Under the pieces are notes generated by a model. The model made no database searches and was not told the DNA's origin. It saw nothing but the letters and a program-made list of their open reading frames with translations. Shown here piece by piece: positions 1 through 50,199 of a DNA stretch of 64,000 nucleotides (position 1 is the stretch's first letter; each line of letters starts with the position of its first letter). The DNA lies in assembly GCA_963691705.1 (NCBI GenBank), contig OY829538.1, forward strand, positions 74,158,781-74,222,780, in the 5' to 3' direction. A program made the position numbers and the translations under genes. The DNA comes from Viola odorata. Taxonomy: Eukaryota; Streptophyta; Magnoliopsida; Malpighiales; Violaceae.

Positions 1-676
1 GGGCTTCTAGATCTGCAGGCCCAAGTCCTGACCAAGGAAAAGGAAAAGGAAAAAAAACTTTAAAATATCCTGTTGAAAAATTGTACTTCTTCCGTACTTG
101 AGCAATAAGTTTAGTAAATGCTCGCAATGACCATATTTTGGATTTGGACTTCTATGCTATTTCAATTCACATTGGAAAATTTTGACTCATTTTTTGTTTG
201 TGGAAATAATTATACATAGAGCTTAGGATTATTTCCCAAAAAATTATATATTACACTAGATATTCCACTAAAATTATTAAAATATCCTACCATTACCTAA
301 GTTTATAATATTTTTAAAATTTAATGTGCAATTTTTTTATTGACTAATATGAATAGATGAACAAAATGATATAACACACTGAATATACTGCATAATTAAT
401 TACTCCCATTTTAGGTAGCTAAGTAGTTTAGGATTAAATTAATTTTGCTTATTGAATTATGTAGAGATTAACTTTCTATAATTACTATATTTTTTTAATA
501 TTTTTTTCGATATTTTTGCTATATTTTTTAAAAGCTTATTAGTAACTGTTACTCCAACAATAATCGAGTCACACATAATTGTTTTAATTGCATTGGACTA
601 CATAGTACATACTAAATTATTTAAAACTATTTTTGAATACATTACCTATTTCAAGTTCTTAAAAATCGTTTGGATC

Positions 677-707
<31 letters not shown>

Positions 708-1100
708 TGAAAATCAACAACTTCTTTTACATTTCTGTTATTTTGCATGGAAGTTTTCTTTGGTGACTAACTACATATATAGATTTCAAACAGTCAAAGG
801 AAACCATCGGAAGAGCTACAAACTTTCCCTTTCTACATTTGATGCACATGGACATGCTAATATTTTAGTAGCCACCAACTTTTTATTTTTTATCATTAAT
901 TACAGAGAGCTACAGAAGTTTATTTCCACTTCAAATAAAATATATAATTTGGCTTTTTTTAAATATTTTTTACCTTTTTTTTCTTTCCCATAATCTTTAA
1001 TTACATAAAGAATATAAAACTAAAGAATTGACTGTAATTTTATACTCCCTCTGATTTTGAAAGAACATCGTTTTAATCTTTTTGTTTGAGACAAGAAAAG
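1..1100. other. AT-rich intergenic spacer, no gene seen
   Basis: No coding region with recognisable protein similarity is visible. The stretch is AT-rich with many short homopolymers. Around 1046 there is a CTCCCTCTG-like sequence resembling one end of a Stowaway MITE, but I found no matching opposite end nearby. Confidence 0.6.
677..703. repeat. (TA)n microsatellite
   Basis: Uninterrupted TA dinucleotide run. The short peptide that can be translated across it is a by-product of the repeat. Confidence 0.9.
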
Positions 1101-1239
1101 AAACTTGGGTATATTATGATGTACCTACATCATGATCTAGGATGATGACATGGGCTCCAAATAGTGTTAGAATACTACTATTTTTAACATTTTTAGCCGC
1201 GTATCATCATCTTATATCATGATATAGGTACCCAAGTTT
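1101..1239. mobile_element. Small hairpin MITE
   Basis: The ends are an 11-bp perfect inverted repeat, AAACTTGGGTA at 1101-1111 and TACCCAAGTTT at 1229-1239. The similarity continues inward on both arms for about 30 more bases, apart from a 12-base insertion in the left arm. There is no coding capacity. The 10-mer ACAAGAAAAG lies just outside on the left (1091-1100) and again at 1246-1255, which may be a target duplication with slightly different true ends. The superfamily cannot be assigned. Confidence 0.6.
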
Positions 1240-1422
1240 TACTTCACAAGAAAAGCTTGTCGGTCTCATTTTCCAAGATCTTTTATTATTGACACTTTTG
1301 ATCGTTTTGGCCCTGTGTTAATGAGTAGACAAAATGGTAAATAAGTAAAAAACAGAAAGGCACATTGGTCATTGAACAAGGCAAACAGGGCTGTCATTTT
1401 TTGAAAACCGGTGAAATCAAAG

Positions 1423-1427
1423 GATCG
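1423..1427. repeat. Left target site duplication of the Copia element (GATCG)
   Basis: GATCG directly precedes the left LTR and recurs at 4253-4257 directly after the right LTR, as expected for integrase-mediated insertion. Confidence 0.92.
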
Positions 1428-2124
1428 TGTTGGGAAAAAATCACCCGCCCAGGATCGAACAAACAAAAAATACAGAACAGCAAAAATAAACAACACACAG
1501 AATTTACGTGGAAAACCTCCAACGAGGAAAAACCACGGGCCAACTCCGAACAATCTTTCACTAATAATAAATTATTAGGTTTACAATCAAGAAAAATAAA
1601 TACCCTCACTGGTTTATTTTTCTCTCAATCACACAAGAAAAAATACTCTCTATTTTTTCTCTCACGGGATACTCAACAGTGATCCCTCTCTCAATTCTCT
1701 CAATTGCTCTCTCTGCTGCAATTGCTCTCAATTGATACTCTTTATCTCATTCCTACGCATGCCTAAATATAGGCAATGTCAACAAATGAAAAGGAAAAAC
1801 AACATGATCACACACCATGTGATCATTTGACCATGTGAAATCCAACTTGGATTTCCTTTCAATCAACGTGGCTTCTTCCTTCCACTTTTTCCTTTCCATT
1901 ATTCACATTACATACACCAACCAACCTTTCAAAGGTCAACACATCAAAAGCCCACTCTTTCAATTCACTTTTCATTGTTCACATGAATTAATTCAATTAA
2001 TTCACCTGCCACATTTCCAACTTTGCTGCTGGCACGCCAAGCTTGCTTTTCCTTTTCTTTTTCCACGTTGCCCTCTCATTGTTTTTGCAAGACAACCTTT
2101 CCACCATTGAGCTGGACACCAACA
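1428..2124 (-). repeat. 3' LTR of the Copia element
   Basis: 697-bp direct repeat of 3556-4252. Because the element is on the minus strand, this left copy is its 3' LTR. It begins TGTTGGG and ends ACCAACA. Confidence 0.93.
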
Positions 2125-2138
2125 ATTCTCCCCCTCCA
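2125..2138 (-). promoter_or_regulatory. Polypurine tract of the Copia element
   Basis: On the minus strand the bases adjoining the 3' LTR read TGGAGGGGGAGAAT, the expected plus-strand priming tract. It lies 28 bp after the gag stop. Confidence 0.85.
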
Positions 2139-2165
2139 GCTCATATCATGGGGGATCACCAATCT

Positions 2166-3527
2166 TCATACTTTCCGAGTAGAGGTCGAGTTCGCTTTCT
2201 CACCGGTCGACTCTGCAAAGCTAACTCTTCTCCTAGGCAACTCTACCTGGCCATCACAATCATTCAATCTTTTATGAGTACCTTGTACTGTACTCTTAAC
2301 CGCGGTTCCAATCAATCTGTAAACATTGTTAGCAGCAAGCTCCCCCTTCATGATTACAGCTGCTCCTCTGCTTACCCTCATCAATCTATCTCTCGCTGAA
2401 TATCTATACCCGCGAGAATCCAATCTTCCGAGAGAAATTAAATTTCTTTTCAACTTCGGCACATATCTCACATTGCCGAGAGTTCTCACCAATCCATCAT
2501 GCAACTTAATCTTCACATTGCCAATACCTTCAACCTCCAGTTTTTCGTTATTGACCAATGTGACAGATTTATCATCACAATCACCAAATGTGCTAAACAA
2601 TTCTTTGTTAGCACAAATGTGAAAAGAACATGCAGAATCTAAAATCCAGGAATCTCTTACCAGATCCTCACTTTTCTGCACTGCCAACAATTCAGCATCA
2701 TCATCCTGAATAGTTACAGCATCATCAATCTTTTCTTTACCCTTCTGCAGTTCTTTCAGATCAGTCATCATCTTCTGACAGTGTACTCTAATGTGACCCT
2801 TCTGGTGACAATAGTAACACTCTTTCTCACTGTAGTCTGCTCTTGGTCTTGAGCTGGATCTGTTTCTTCCATAGCTGGAAGAAGCACCTCTTCCTCTGCT
2901 TCTGCCACGCTGATCCCGTCCACTCGATGACCCTTCTGTAGCTAACAGTCTGTCACTACTATTCTTGTTCTCCGCTCCTAACAGCTTCTCATTATCTATT
3001 AGGAAAGTCGTCACATCCTCCTTCTTCAAACTCGTCTTCCCTGCTGTAAGGGACTGCACCAGTGACTTGTATGATACAGGTAATGAAGAAAGGAGAAGTA
3101 TCGCCTGCTCTTCATCTTCTACTTTCTCCCCCGTATTAAGCACTTTCGTCAGCAACCGATTAAAATCTGACAAGTGATTATGGATGCTCGTGTTGTCATC
3201 CATCTTCAACGAATACAAGTCTAACTTCAGACTAAGTTTGTTTGTCACAGACTTAGAAGCATAAATACTTTCTAGCTTCTCCCACATCACTTTTGGTGTC
3301 TGCTCCCCCATCACAGCATACTTTATTGATGGAGCTAATGCTAGCCTGATCTGACTGGTCGCTTTTTTCAGGATCGTTGCCCAATCACCATCTTTCATTC
3401 CTTCTGGCTTCTTATCATCAAGAGCGACATCGAGATCCTTCATAGTCAGCAAATCCATCACAGTTGTCTGCCATACTGCGAAATCATTCTGTCCATCAAA
3501 AGGCTCAATCTTTGCGCTGTCTGTCAT
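2166..3527 (-). CDS. Copia Gag protein with partial protease (453 aa)
   Basis: A single ORF starting at ATG (3527) of the retroelement. The N-terminal two thirds is a Copia Gag (UBN2-type, with the usual FDGQNDFAVWQ opening). An Arg/Ser-rich linker follows, then a CCHC zinc knuckle (C-x2-C-x4-H-x4-C; CYYCHQKGHIRVHC). After the knuckle comes the start of the aspartic protease (WILDSACSFHIC; the family has DSG or DSA) and the gag-pre-integrase-like segment ending near NVYRL. The last 40 residues are unrelated to integrase and the ORF stops, so most of pol has been deleted without leaving stops inside gag. Gag forms the virus-like particle and packages RNA. A clean gag ORF in a pol-less element suggests that keeping gag helps mobilisation in trans. 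Confidence 0.88.
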   Translation of the reverse strand: MTDSAKIEPFDGQNDFAVWQTTVMDLLTMKDLDVALDDKKPEGMKDGDWATILKKATSQIRLALAPSIKYAVMGEQTPKVMWEKLESIYASKSVTNKLSLKLDLYSLKMDDNTSIHNHLSDFNRLLTKVLNTGEKVEDEEQAILLLSSLPVSYKSLVQSLTAGKTSLKKEDVTTFLIDNEKLLGAENKNSSDRLLATEGSSSGRDQRGRSRGRGASSSYGRNRSSSRPRADYSEKECYYCHQKGHIRVHCQKMMTDLKELQKGKEKIDDAVTIQDDDAELLAVQKSEDLVRDSWILDSACSFHICANKELFSTFGDCDDKSVTLVNNEKLEVEGIGNVKIKLHDGLVRTLGNVRYVPKLKRNLISLGRLDSRGYRYSARDRLMRVSRGAAVIMKGELAANNVYRLIGTAVKSTVQGTHKRLNDCDGQVELPRRRVSFAESTGEKANSTSTRKV

Positions 3528-3535
3528 CTTTCAAA

Positions 3536-3553
3536 CCTTAAGCTCCGCTACCA
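3536..3553 (-). promoter_or_regulatory. Primer binding site of the Copia element
   Basis: Two bases inside the 5' LTR the minus strand reads TGGTAGCGGAGC. This resembles the initiator methionine tRNA site TGGTATCAGAGC of most plant Copia elements with three differences. Confidence 0.75.
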
Positions 3554-3555
3554 GT

Positions 3556-4252
3556 TGTTGGGAAAAAATCACCCGCCCAGGATCGAACAAACAAAAAATA
3601 CAGAACAGCAAAAATAAACAACACACAGAATTTACGTGGAAAACCTCCAACGAGGAAAAACCACGGGCCAACTCCGAACAATCTTTCACTAATAATAAAT
3701 TATTAGGTTTACAATCAAGAAAAATAAATACCCTCACTGGTTTATTTTTCTCTCAATCACACAAGAAAAAATACTCTCTATTTTTTCTCTCACGGGATAC
3801 TCAACAGTGATCCCTCTCTCAATTCTCTCAATTGCTCTCTCTGCTGCAATTGCTCTCAATTGATACTCTTTATCTCATTCCTACGCATGCCTAAATATAG
3901 GCAATGTCAACAAATGAAAAGGAAAAACAACATGATCACACACCATGTGATCATTTGACCATGTGAAATCCAACTTGGATTTCCTTTCAATCAACGTGGC
4001 TTCTTCCTTCCACTTTTTCCTTTCCATTATTCACATTACATACACCAACCAACCTTTCAAAGGTCAACACATCAAAAGCCCACTCTTTCAATTCACTTTT
4101 CATTGTTCACATGAATTAATTCAATTAATTCACCTGCCACATTTCCAACTTTGCTGCTGGCACGCCAAGCTTGCTTTTCCTTTTCTTTTTCCACGTTGCC
4201 CTCTCATTGTTTTTGCAAGACAACCTTTCCACCATTGAGCTGGACACCAACA
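3556..4252 (-). repeat. 5' LTR of the Copia element
   Basis: 697-bp LTR, apparently identical to the left copy. It is followed by the right target duplication GATCG at 4253-4257. Confidence 0.93.
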
Positions 4253-4257
4253 GATCG

Positions 4258-4855
4258 ACGCACTCGACAGTCCTCCGATCACATGTGCAGTCCATTTGGC
4301 TCTCAAGAATATTTTTATAATTAATTTTCAACTAATCTTCGGTTTAAAGAATAAGAATATTTGTTCTCAAGATTATGTTGATTAAGACCATTAGACGACA
4401 TAGAAAAACAGGAAAACGTTTTTGAAGGGTTCAAACGACAAACTTCTTATTCCAAGTTGAGCATGTTCTTGTCTCTTCATCCCCTGATCAATCAAAATCA
4501 CGTTTTGTTTTACTTCCATTAATCCGTCAACTTCAGCTCAAACGAGTGAAATAATTGAGGGTATTCAAGTAGTAAAAGATTTTATCTGCTCTTAACTTAT
4601 ATTAAATGTTTAAATATAAAAAAAAAATTTGATGAGAAAATCTTCACGCTGCAAGAGAATATATATTTATCTTTTTTGAAACTCGACAATTTCTCAAATA
4701 AAATTAATCTCATTACTAAAAGAATTAGAAAGACTAAAAAAGGAAATGTAAGCATATCATTCCTTATTCTCCAAAAATTACAATGTTTCTACTTCCGATC
4801 AAATATTTTTTACCATTCGTTGAACAACTTAAATCTTGACTCCTAATTTCAATTC
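4258..4855. other. Upstream region of the TIR-only gene
   Basis: AT-rich non-coding DNA between the Copia insertion and the TIR gene core promoter. I see no further gene. Because the Copia TSD ends at 4257, the element sits about 740 bp upstream of the TIR start codon and could influence its promoter. Confidence 0.5.
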
Positions 4856-4865
4856 CTATATAAAG
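4856..4865 (+). promoter_or_regulatory. TATA box of the TIR-only gene
   Basis: CTATATAAAG lies 131 bp upstream of the start codon, followed by an A/C-rich leader with CAACAA elements typical of plant 5' UTRs. Confidence 0.65.
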
Positions 4866-4995
4866 AAAAGATGGGTATCATCTCCAAAACATCACAACAA
4901 ACAATAAACAAAGCAAATCATTTTTATATAGTGACTTGCTAACAGAAAAAAAAAAACCAACAACAACTAACTTCTTTAGATTCTTACCCACAACA

Positions 4996-5720
4996 ATGCA
5001 TTGCTCATCACTTGCAAAGAACTTCCACCGCCAATTCCGCCAGCAGTACCACAACCGAGCCCGGATGGCTGATCGGGTTACCGGACCTTGCGACGTGTTC
5101 ATCAACCATAGAGGAATTGACACGAAGCACACGGTAGTGACTTTGTTATACGATCATCTCTCCCGGCTTAACCTAAACCCTTTCTTGGATAACAAGAACA
5201 TGAAACCCGGCGACAAATTGTTCGAAAACATCGACGGGGCGATACGAGAATGTAAGGTTGGAGTGGCGGTTTTTTCGCCCCGTTATTGCGAATCATATTT
5301 CTGCCTCCACGAACTCGCTCTTATGATGGAATCAAACAAGAAAGTTATCCCCATCTTTTGCGACATCAAGCCATCGCAACTTCGCGTCCCGAAAAATGGA
5401 AAATGTCCGGCGGAGAAGATCAGGAAGTTTAACTGGGCTCTCGAGGAGGCCAAGTACACTGTCGGGCTATCATTTGATTCCTTAAAAGGGTAAGAATCAA
5501 TCGCTTTATCCGTTAATTAAATTGATCGTGACAATAAACTTATAGCTAGTGTTACCATATATATTTTATAGACTTGTTACTAACACTTTTTTTTTTCTAT
5601 TTAAGGAACTGGTTGGAAGTTGTTACAAGTGCATCGGACATTGTCATCAGAAGCATGATTGAGATCGAGAACGAGAAGCATATGATGAAGCGTGGAAAGG
5701 TTTTAATCCCCGCCCTCTGA
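4996..5720 (+). CDS. TIR-only protein (TIR-domain NADase), two exons, 202 aa
   Basis: Model: join(4996..5489, 5606..5720). The intron at 5490-5605 is GT-AG with phase kept. The start chosen is the ATG at 4996 in a good plant context (ACAACAATG); the frame is open further upstream but without an ATG. Residues about 24-165 form a TIR domain: CDVFINHRGIDTKHT (BB-loop side), FLDNKNMKPGDKL, then SPRYCESYFCLHELALMME, where the Glu of CLHEL is the position of the catalytic Glu of plant TIR NADases. No NB-ARC or LRR follows; exon 2 adds only a short helical Glu/Lys-rich tail, so this is a complete TIR-only gene and not a truncated NLR. It closely resembles the conserved plant TIR-only family (AtTIR At1g52900/BdTIR type), which hydrolyse NAD+ to make signalling nucleotides and trigger immune cell death. 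Function here is inferred from the motif. Confidence 0.88.
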
Positions 5721-6748
5721 TTAGAAGACTGCTTAATTAATTTCTACCCGCGGTCATGCAATAACTTGCAATATCACATTAATTTCGTTTTTTTGTTGTT
5801 GATTAAAATCATTCAATTATTTTCTGTTTATTTATTTTTAAAAATCAACTTGTATTTTTCCCAATGTTTACATATGTTAATTCTTTGTAATAACAGCAGT
5901 TGAAAACTGTACATTATTGTAAAATTACACAAATAATTATGTCTTTTTTTATTTATTTTTACCGGATAATTCGGTTGGACTTCTGTCAAGCTTCTAAAGA
6001 GAGGTGGTTTTCTAGCATAATTTTCGTCATTCTAAAAACTCGAACTCGAAAGCCCCCAAAACTCTTTTGAATGCCAATGAGTCCTTTACTTCAATTTGAC
6101 TCCAAGTTATAAACTGATACAAAGAAATTACGAGCAGATCTGAAATCAAAGGAAAGACGAAAAACTAAGTAAGAGTAGCTCACTAGTTAACTTCTTTATC
6201 CTTCTCACTCGGAAAATACATACTAACTCAACATTAGATCGGTGCAGATCTTCAACCCTTTTAATTTCAGATTCGCTCGTCGTTAAATCGGCGCCACTTG
6301 GATCTAGCCGGGGCAGCCAAAAAGAGAAATCCACTAAAAAATTCAATCATTATTGTTCATCGTACATACATAGTATCTTCTTCTATTTATTTCAATCTTT
6401 AATGTGGCTATTTTAATCTTTAATGTTGACATAAATGTAAGCACGCATTAAAAGAATTAACATGCCGCAACAACATTAGAGATCTATCTAAATTAAGTTA
6501 TTTGAATAAAACAATAAGGAGTAGTATATATGATTCTGCGTTAAAATTTAATAAATTTAATGCCCACGAATATGGGTGCTTAATAACTTCAATGGAAATT
6601 AGTTAAACTTATAATTGAAGTGTTGAAATTATTCAATTAAAGAAAGTTTAATGATCCAATCGAAAAAATTGAAACCCTAACAATACATTTGATAAATTAG
6701 GTATATTTTAGTAGCCCTAACGTTTTTTACTCTAAAATTTACATTGGA
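5721..6748. other. Intergenic spacer
   Basis: 3' flank of the TIR gene followed by AT-rich DNA. I see no gene. The only sizeable open frame (minus strand, 6146-6346) has no recognisable protein similarity. Confidence 0.5.
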
Positions 6749-6757
6749 TAAAATAAA

Positions 6758-7807
6758 TGGCAAAAGACAGATTGACACCTAGCTTTTACAAGAAAAGACA
6801 GATTGACACCCAATTAAAACAATTGACAAATTTGCCACCTAATCTTTCTCCGTTAGACAATTTAGCACCCAACCTTTCCTCCGTTAGACAATTAAGCCAC
6901 CGCGGCCGTTAAGTTTGACTAACGACGTTAAATAAATGACACGTGACCGTTATCTGCTGACGTGGCATGCCACGTCAGCATTTTAAAAAATATAAAATTG
7001 TAAAAATAGGGAGAAAATCTTTAAAATTTTATAAAAAATTCAGAAAAAATATATAAACTTTTTAAAAAAATCCAGAAAAATATAAACAAATCTAGAAAAA
7101 ATATAATGTAAACAAATATATGTGTTTTAAAAATTATAAATAAAAAATAGGAAATACAAACCAATAGAATTTTTTTTAAAAAATTAGACACTCCGTAGAG
7201 TGTAAAAATAAATTATTTTCAAATATTTTATTATAATTTTTATTAAAATATCTTAAAAATAGAAAAATATAAGAAGAAAAAAAGAAAAAAGAAAAAACAC
7301 ACTCCGTATAGATACTAGAAATGCTAACTTCACCCCTCCACACCTCATTTTTTTAGTTTCTCTTTTAGGATAGTGAGTTTGTTGAAGGGATTGAAAAACA
7401 AAGTGATAAGGATTTTGTCCATTTTTTAAAAAATGCTATTGGTTTGAATTTTCTATATTTTTTTACATTATAATTTTTCCTCTTTTTATTTTTTTCATAT
7501 TTTTCTGGATTTTTTTTATATTTTTCTGATTTTTTTGTAAAATTTTAATGATTTTCTCCCTATTTTTACAATTTTATATTTTTTAAAATGCTGACGTGGC
7601 GTCAGCAGGTAACGGTCACGTGTCATTTATTTAACGCCGTTAGTCAAATTTAACGGCCGCGGTGGCTTAATTGTCTAACGGAGGAAAGGTTAGGTGCTAA
7701 ATTGTCTAATGGAGAAAGCTTGGGTGGCAAATCTATCTTTTCTTGTAAAAATTGGGTGTCAATCTGTCTTTTCTTGTAAAAGTTGGGTATCAATCTGTCT
7801 TTTGCCC
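6758..7807. mobile_element. Non-autonomous MULE (Mutator-like) with long inverted repeats
   Basis: The element runs from TGGCAAAAGACAGATTG to its inverse CAATCTGTCTTTTGCCC. It is flanked by a perfect 9-bp duplication TAAAATAAA (6749-6757 and 7808-7816), the length diagnostic of the Mutator superfamily. The terminal inverted repeats are long, about 400 bp each (left to about 7185, right from about 7415). They leave a short AT-rich centre, so the whole can fold as one hairpin. Each arm contains the near-palindrome CTGACGTGGCATGCCACGTCAG or its shortened form. No transposase is encoded. Confidence 0.9.
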
Positions 7808-7937
7808 TAAAATAAAAGACAGAATATTATCCAATAGATCAGGAACGGAAAATATCATTCACCGTTTTATTGATGCATTGGGGCAAAATATATAAACATA
7901 AATCTAACGCATATCGAACATAAAGTTTCACCACAAA

Positions 7938-8231
7938 TGCTAATTACCACTATACTAACTGTTTGGTTGTTTCTTAGACCCAAACATGCAACTTTTCATA
8001 GTAAGTTAGATCAAAAGGAAAGGGTGATGCACTTTCTAATCTTTCTTTTTCCATGAATACAGCCGCCCTTCTTCCATAGACTCACAAATGCTAATTACCA
8101 CTATACTACTTGGCTGTTTCTTAGAACCAAAAATGCAACTTTTCATAGTAAGTTAGGTCAAAAGGAAAGGGTGATGCAGTTTCTAATCTTTCTTTTTCCA
8201 TGAATACAGCCGCCCTTCTTCCATAGACTCG
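7938..8231. repeat. 147-bp tandem duplication in the GH1 copy 1 3' flank
   Basis: Two direct copies with a period of 147 bp, both ending in CCGCCCTTCTTCCATAGACTC. The matching region downstream of GH1 copy 2 (about 44768-44915) has a single copy, so this duplicated after the GH1 copies split. Confidence 0.85.
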
Positions 8232-8442
8232 AGTCAAGTAGCTAGCTAGTGGTGCTTGGCCAACCATGCATATTCGATTTTTCTCTTTATTAAAAAAAAA
8301 TCATAGATAAGATGATTCAAACTCAAATCATCCAAGTACACAAACTGAAGGTAATACTTTACACCACAATAATGTCAAACACCCCAAATCCAATAGTACT
8401 TGCATTACAAAGACTGTGGCCAAGAGGCAGTATAGTCACCAG

Positions 8443-43445
<35,003 letters not shown>

Positions 43446-43457
43446 TGCTTGCTGTTC

Positions 43458-43553
43458 GAAGGCCAGGGCTCTATTTGCAGCTTGCCGATCTAATTCATCG
43501 TCTCTTGAGGGTTCAAACATTTTTATACTCGCAATAATCCCAACAGAACCACC
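43458..43553 (-). pseudogene. Remnant of GH1 exon 8 fused upstream of GH1 copy 1 exon 1
   Basis: Encodes GGSVGIIASIKMFEPSRDDE then LDRQAANRALAF, exon 8 of a GH1 gene. It abuts the copy 1 start codon region with no intron and is in frame with MRFSRV of exon 1. It is closest to exon 8 of copy 3 (50084-50190). This is a duplication breakpoint. Confidence 0.85.
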
Positions 43554-44640
43554 CTGTTTTAGCTGCAGCAATGCCAGCAAAGGACATTACTGTGGCTTTA
43601 GGTCATATGTGATCAATTCTTTTACAGACCAAAATTGTCCCAATTCAACAGGAAATTTACATAAACTGTCGGTTACAATGATTGATGTTGATAATGCTAA
43701 AGAAAAGCATTATGAGTTATCACAACGCTAAATTTCCTCTCATGCTAATAAAAAACTTTTCAATCTTTACATTCAAATAATCATTTCCTTAGATTGAATA
43801 ATAATACTCGAACCATAATTGGGAGAACATTCATGATATTGGAACATTAATGTCAATGACAGTTGGGAGAATACTCACATGGCGACACATAAATGTAATT
43901 AATGTGACGGGAGACACTGACTTGTTTGTCAGTGGTCTATGCTTGGAAAGTAAAACCTGAGTTCACACTATGGGAAAAATTTCAACAACCCAATAAGAAT
44001 TCATTACACTACTAATTAAAGGAGTATTTGTTTTCTTTTTTCCTGATTTGATGTTTGCAAAATTAAATTAAAAAAGAATTTTGCAAATTCTAGTCAAATT
44101 GGCTAATCATCATTCCATAAATACTGTGCGCCGTAATCCTATTACGACTTGTGATCTTTAGGGGGAAAAGGCTTCATTTGGAAGAAAAAAAACAAAAAAT
44201 TCAAAGTTGAATCTCACGGGAAAAAACGTTGAATCTTCATTTTAACATAAAAAAATACTAACTTATTACTTATTTCAATTGGGCCAGGCTTTTATAGCCC
44301 ATCTAGTGCTGTGTCCCGGGGGCCTACAGAAGCCCATCTCCTTGCCATGAACTGGTTTAGTTCGTTTATTCGGTAAAACAGTTGGGAAACTGTTTGCTTA
44401 ATTGAGTAGTAGCGACTGAACACCAAGTCATACTTATTTAACCGATAACGCATGTTGTAACGCTAGATTATAGTATGTTTGTAAGGCAGACAGTAGTATA
44501 TAATCCGATCGATATATTGAGTACCAATAATTTTGGTCTCGAATCAAACACGACCCTAAATGTTAGTAAAGTTCTACCTCGTAAATTTAAACGCAAAAAC
44601 AACGGGTTGATTTGCTTTGTTGTTGTTGTGTGACCCTAAA
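43554..44640. other. Upstream region of GH1 copy 1, duplicated at 50200-51120
   Basis: Non-coding. Highly similar to the region beyond exon 8 of copy 3, e.g. the stretch around GTAATCCTATTACGACTTG at 44133 and 50823. It must serve as the promoter of copy 1 if that gene is expressed. It ends where the 3' flank of copy 2 begins (about 44640). Confidence 0.75.
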
Positions 44641-45121
44641 TAAAAGACGAATATTATCCAATAGATCAGGAACGGAAAATATCATTCACCGTTTTATTGA
44701 TGCATTGGAGCAAAATATATAAACATAAATCTAACGCATATCGAACATAAAGTTTCACCACAAATGCTAATTACCACTATACTAACTATTTGGTTGTTTC
44801 TTAGACCCAAACATGCAACTTTTCATAGTAAGTTAGATCAAAAGGAAAGGGTGATGCACTTTCTAATCTCTCTTTTTCCATGAATACAGCCGCCCTTCTT
44901 CCATAGACTCGAGTCAAGTAGCTAGCTAGTGGTGCTTGGCCAACCATGCATATTCGATTTTTCTCTCCATTAAAAGAAATCATAGATAAGATGATTCAAA
45001 CTCAAATCATCCGAGTAAACAAACTGAAGGTAGTACTTTACACCACAATAATGTCAAACACCCCAAATCCAATAGTACTTGCATTACAAAGAATGTGGCC
45101 AAGAGGCAGTATAGTCACCAG
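44641..45121 (-). other. 3' flank of GH1 copy 2
   Basis: Matches 7820-8442 downstream of copy 1, without the 147-bp duplication. Likely the 3' UTR and terminator. Confidence 0.7.
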
Positions 45122-48630
<3,509 letters not shown>

Positions 48631-48639
48631 TACTTCCTG

Positions 48640-48985
48640 TTCGTTAGTAAAATTTTCTTGTCGGCAAAAAAAATCAAATTCTCTTTTTAGTAGATTTTCT
48701 AATTTAATTTGACATGTACATTAAAGGCGATCATCTTTTCTTTTCATTTTCTCATGGCCCCACCATATTTTTAAGCATGTCGGCTAGTCCTAACCTGAGA
48801 TGAATAGAACAGGTAAACAAAATCGAATTAAAATTATCACCCCTAATTTTATATTTGTCGAAAATTGACATTTAGGGTTTTGGGTCAATAATTAAAGAAT
48901 CTATTAGGGTTTAATAACAGTTGATGATTTCAATCTTATCATCGCCTCAAAGCCTACTTATTTCTGAGATGCAGAGATTGTGATA
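48640..48985. other. Spacer between GH1 copy 2 start and copy 3 end
   Basis: About 345 bp, AT-rich, unlike the upstream region of copy 1. It must contain the copy 2 promoter. No clear TATA box could be fixed. Confidence 0.5.
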
Positions 48986-48989
48986 TTGT

Positions 48990-50190
<1,201 letters not shown>

Positions 50191-50199
50191 CTGTTTTAG

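Larger units (their letters stand above)
1428..4252 (-). mobile_element. Non-autonomous Copia-type LTR element carrying gag only (TR-GAG-like)
   Basis: A complete 2.8-kb element in minus orientation. Two 697-bp LTRs (1428-2124 and 3556-4252) start TGTTGGG and end CCAACA. It is flanked by the 5-bp duplication GATCG. A primer binding site adjoins the right LTR and a purine tract adjoins the left LTR. Only one ORF, gag plus the start of protease, lies between; integrase, reverse transcriptase and RNase H are absent. The LTRs looked identical base for base where compared, so insertion is very recent. With no replication enzymes of its own it must have been moved by proteins from a related full-length Copia element. 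Confidence 0.93.

Noticed and set aside
4936..4995. Upstream start of the TIR-only protein
   Set aside because: The frame is open but there is no ATG before 4996; the extension would need a TTG start, which plants rarely use.
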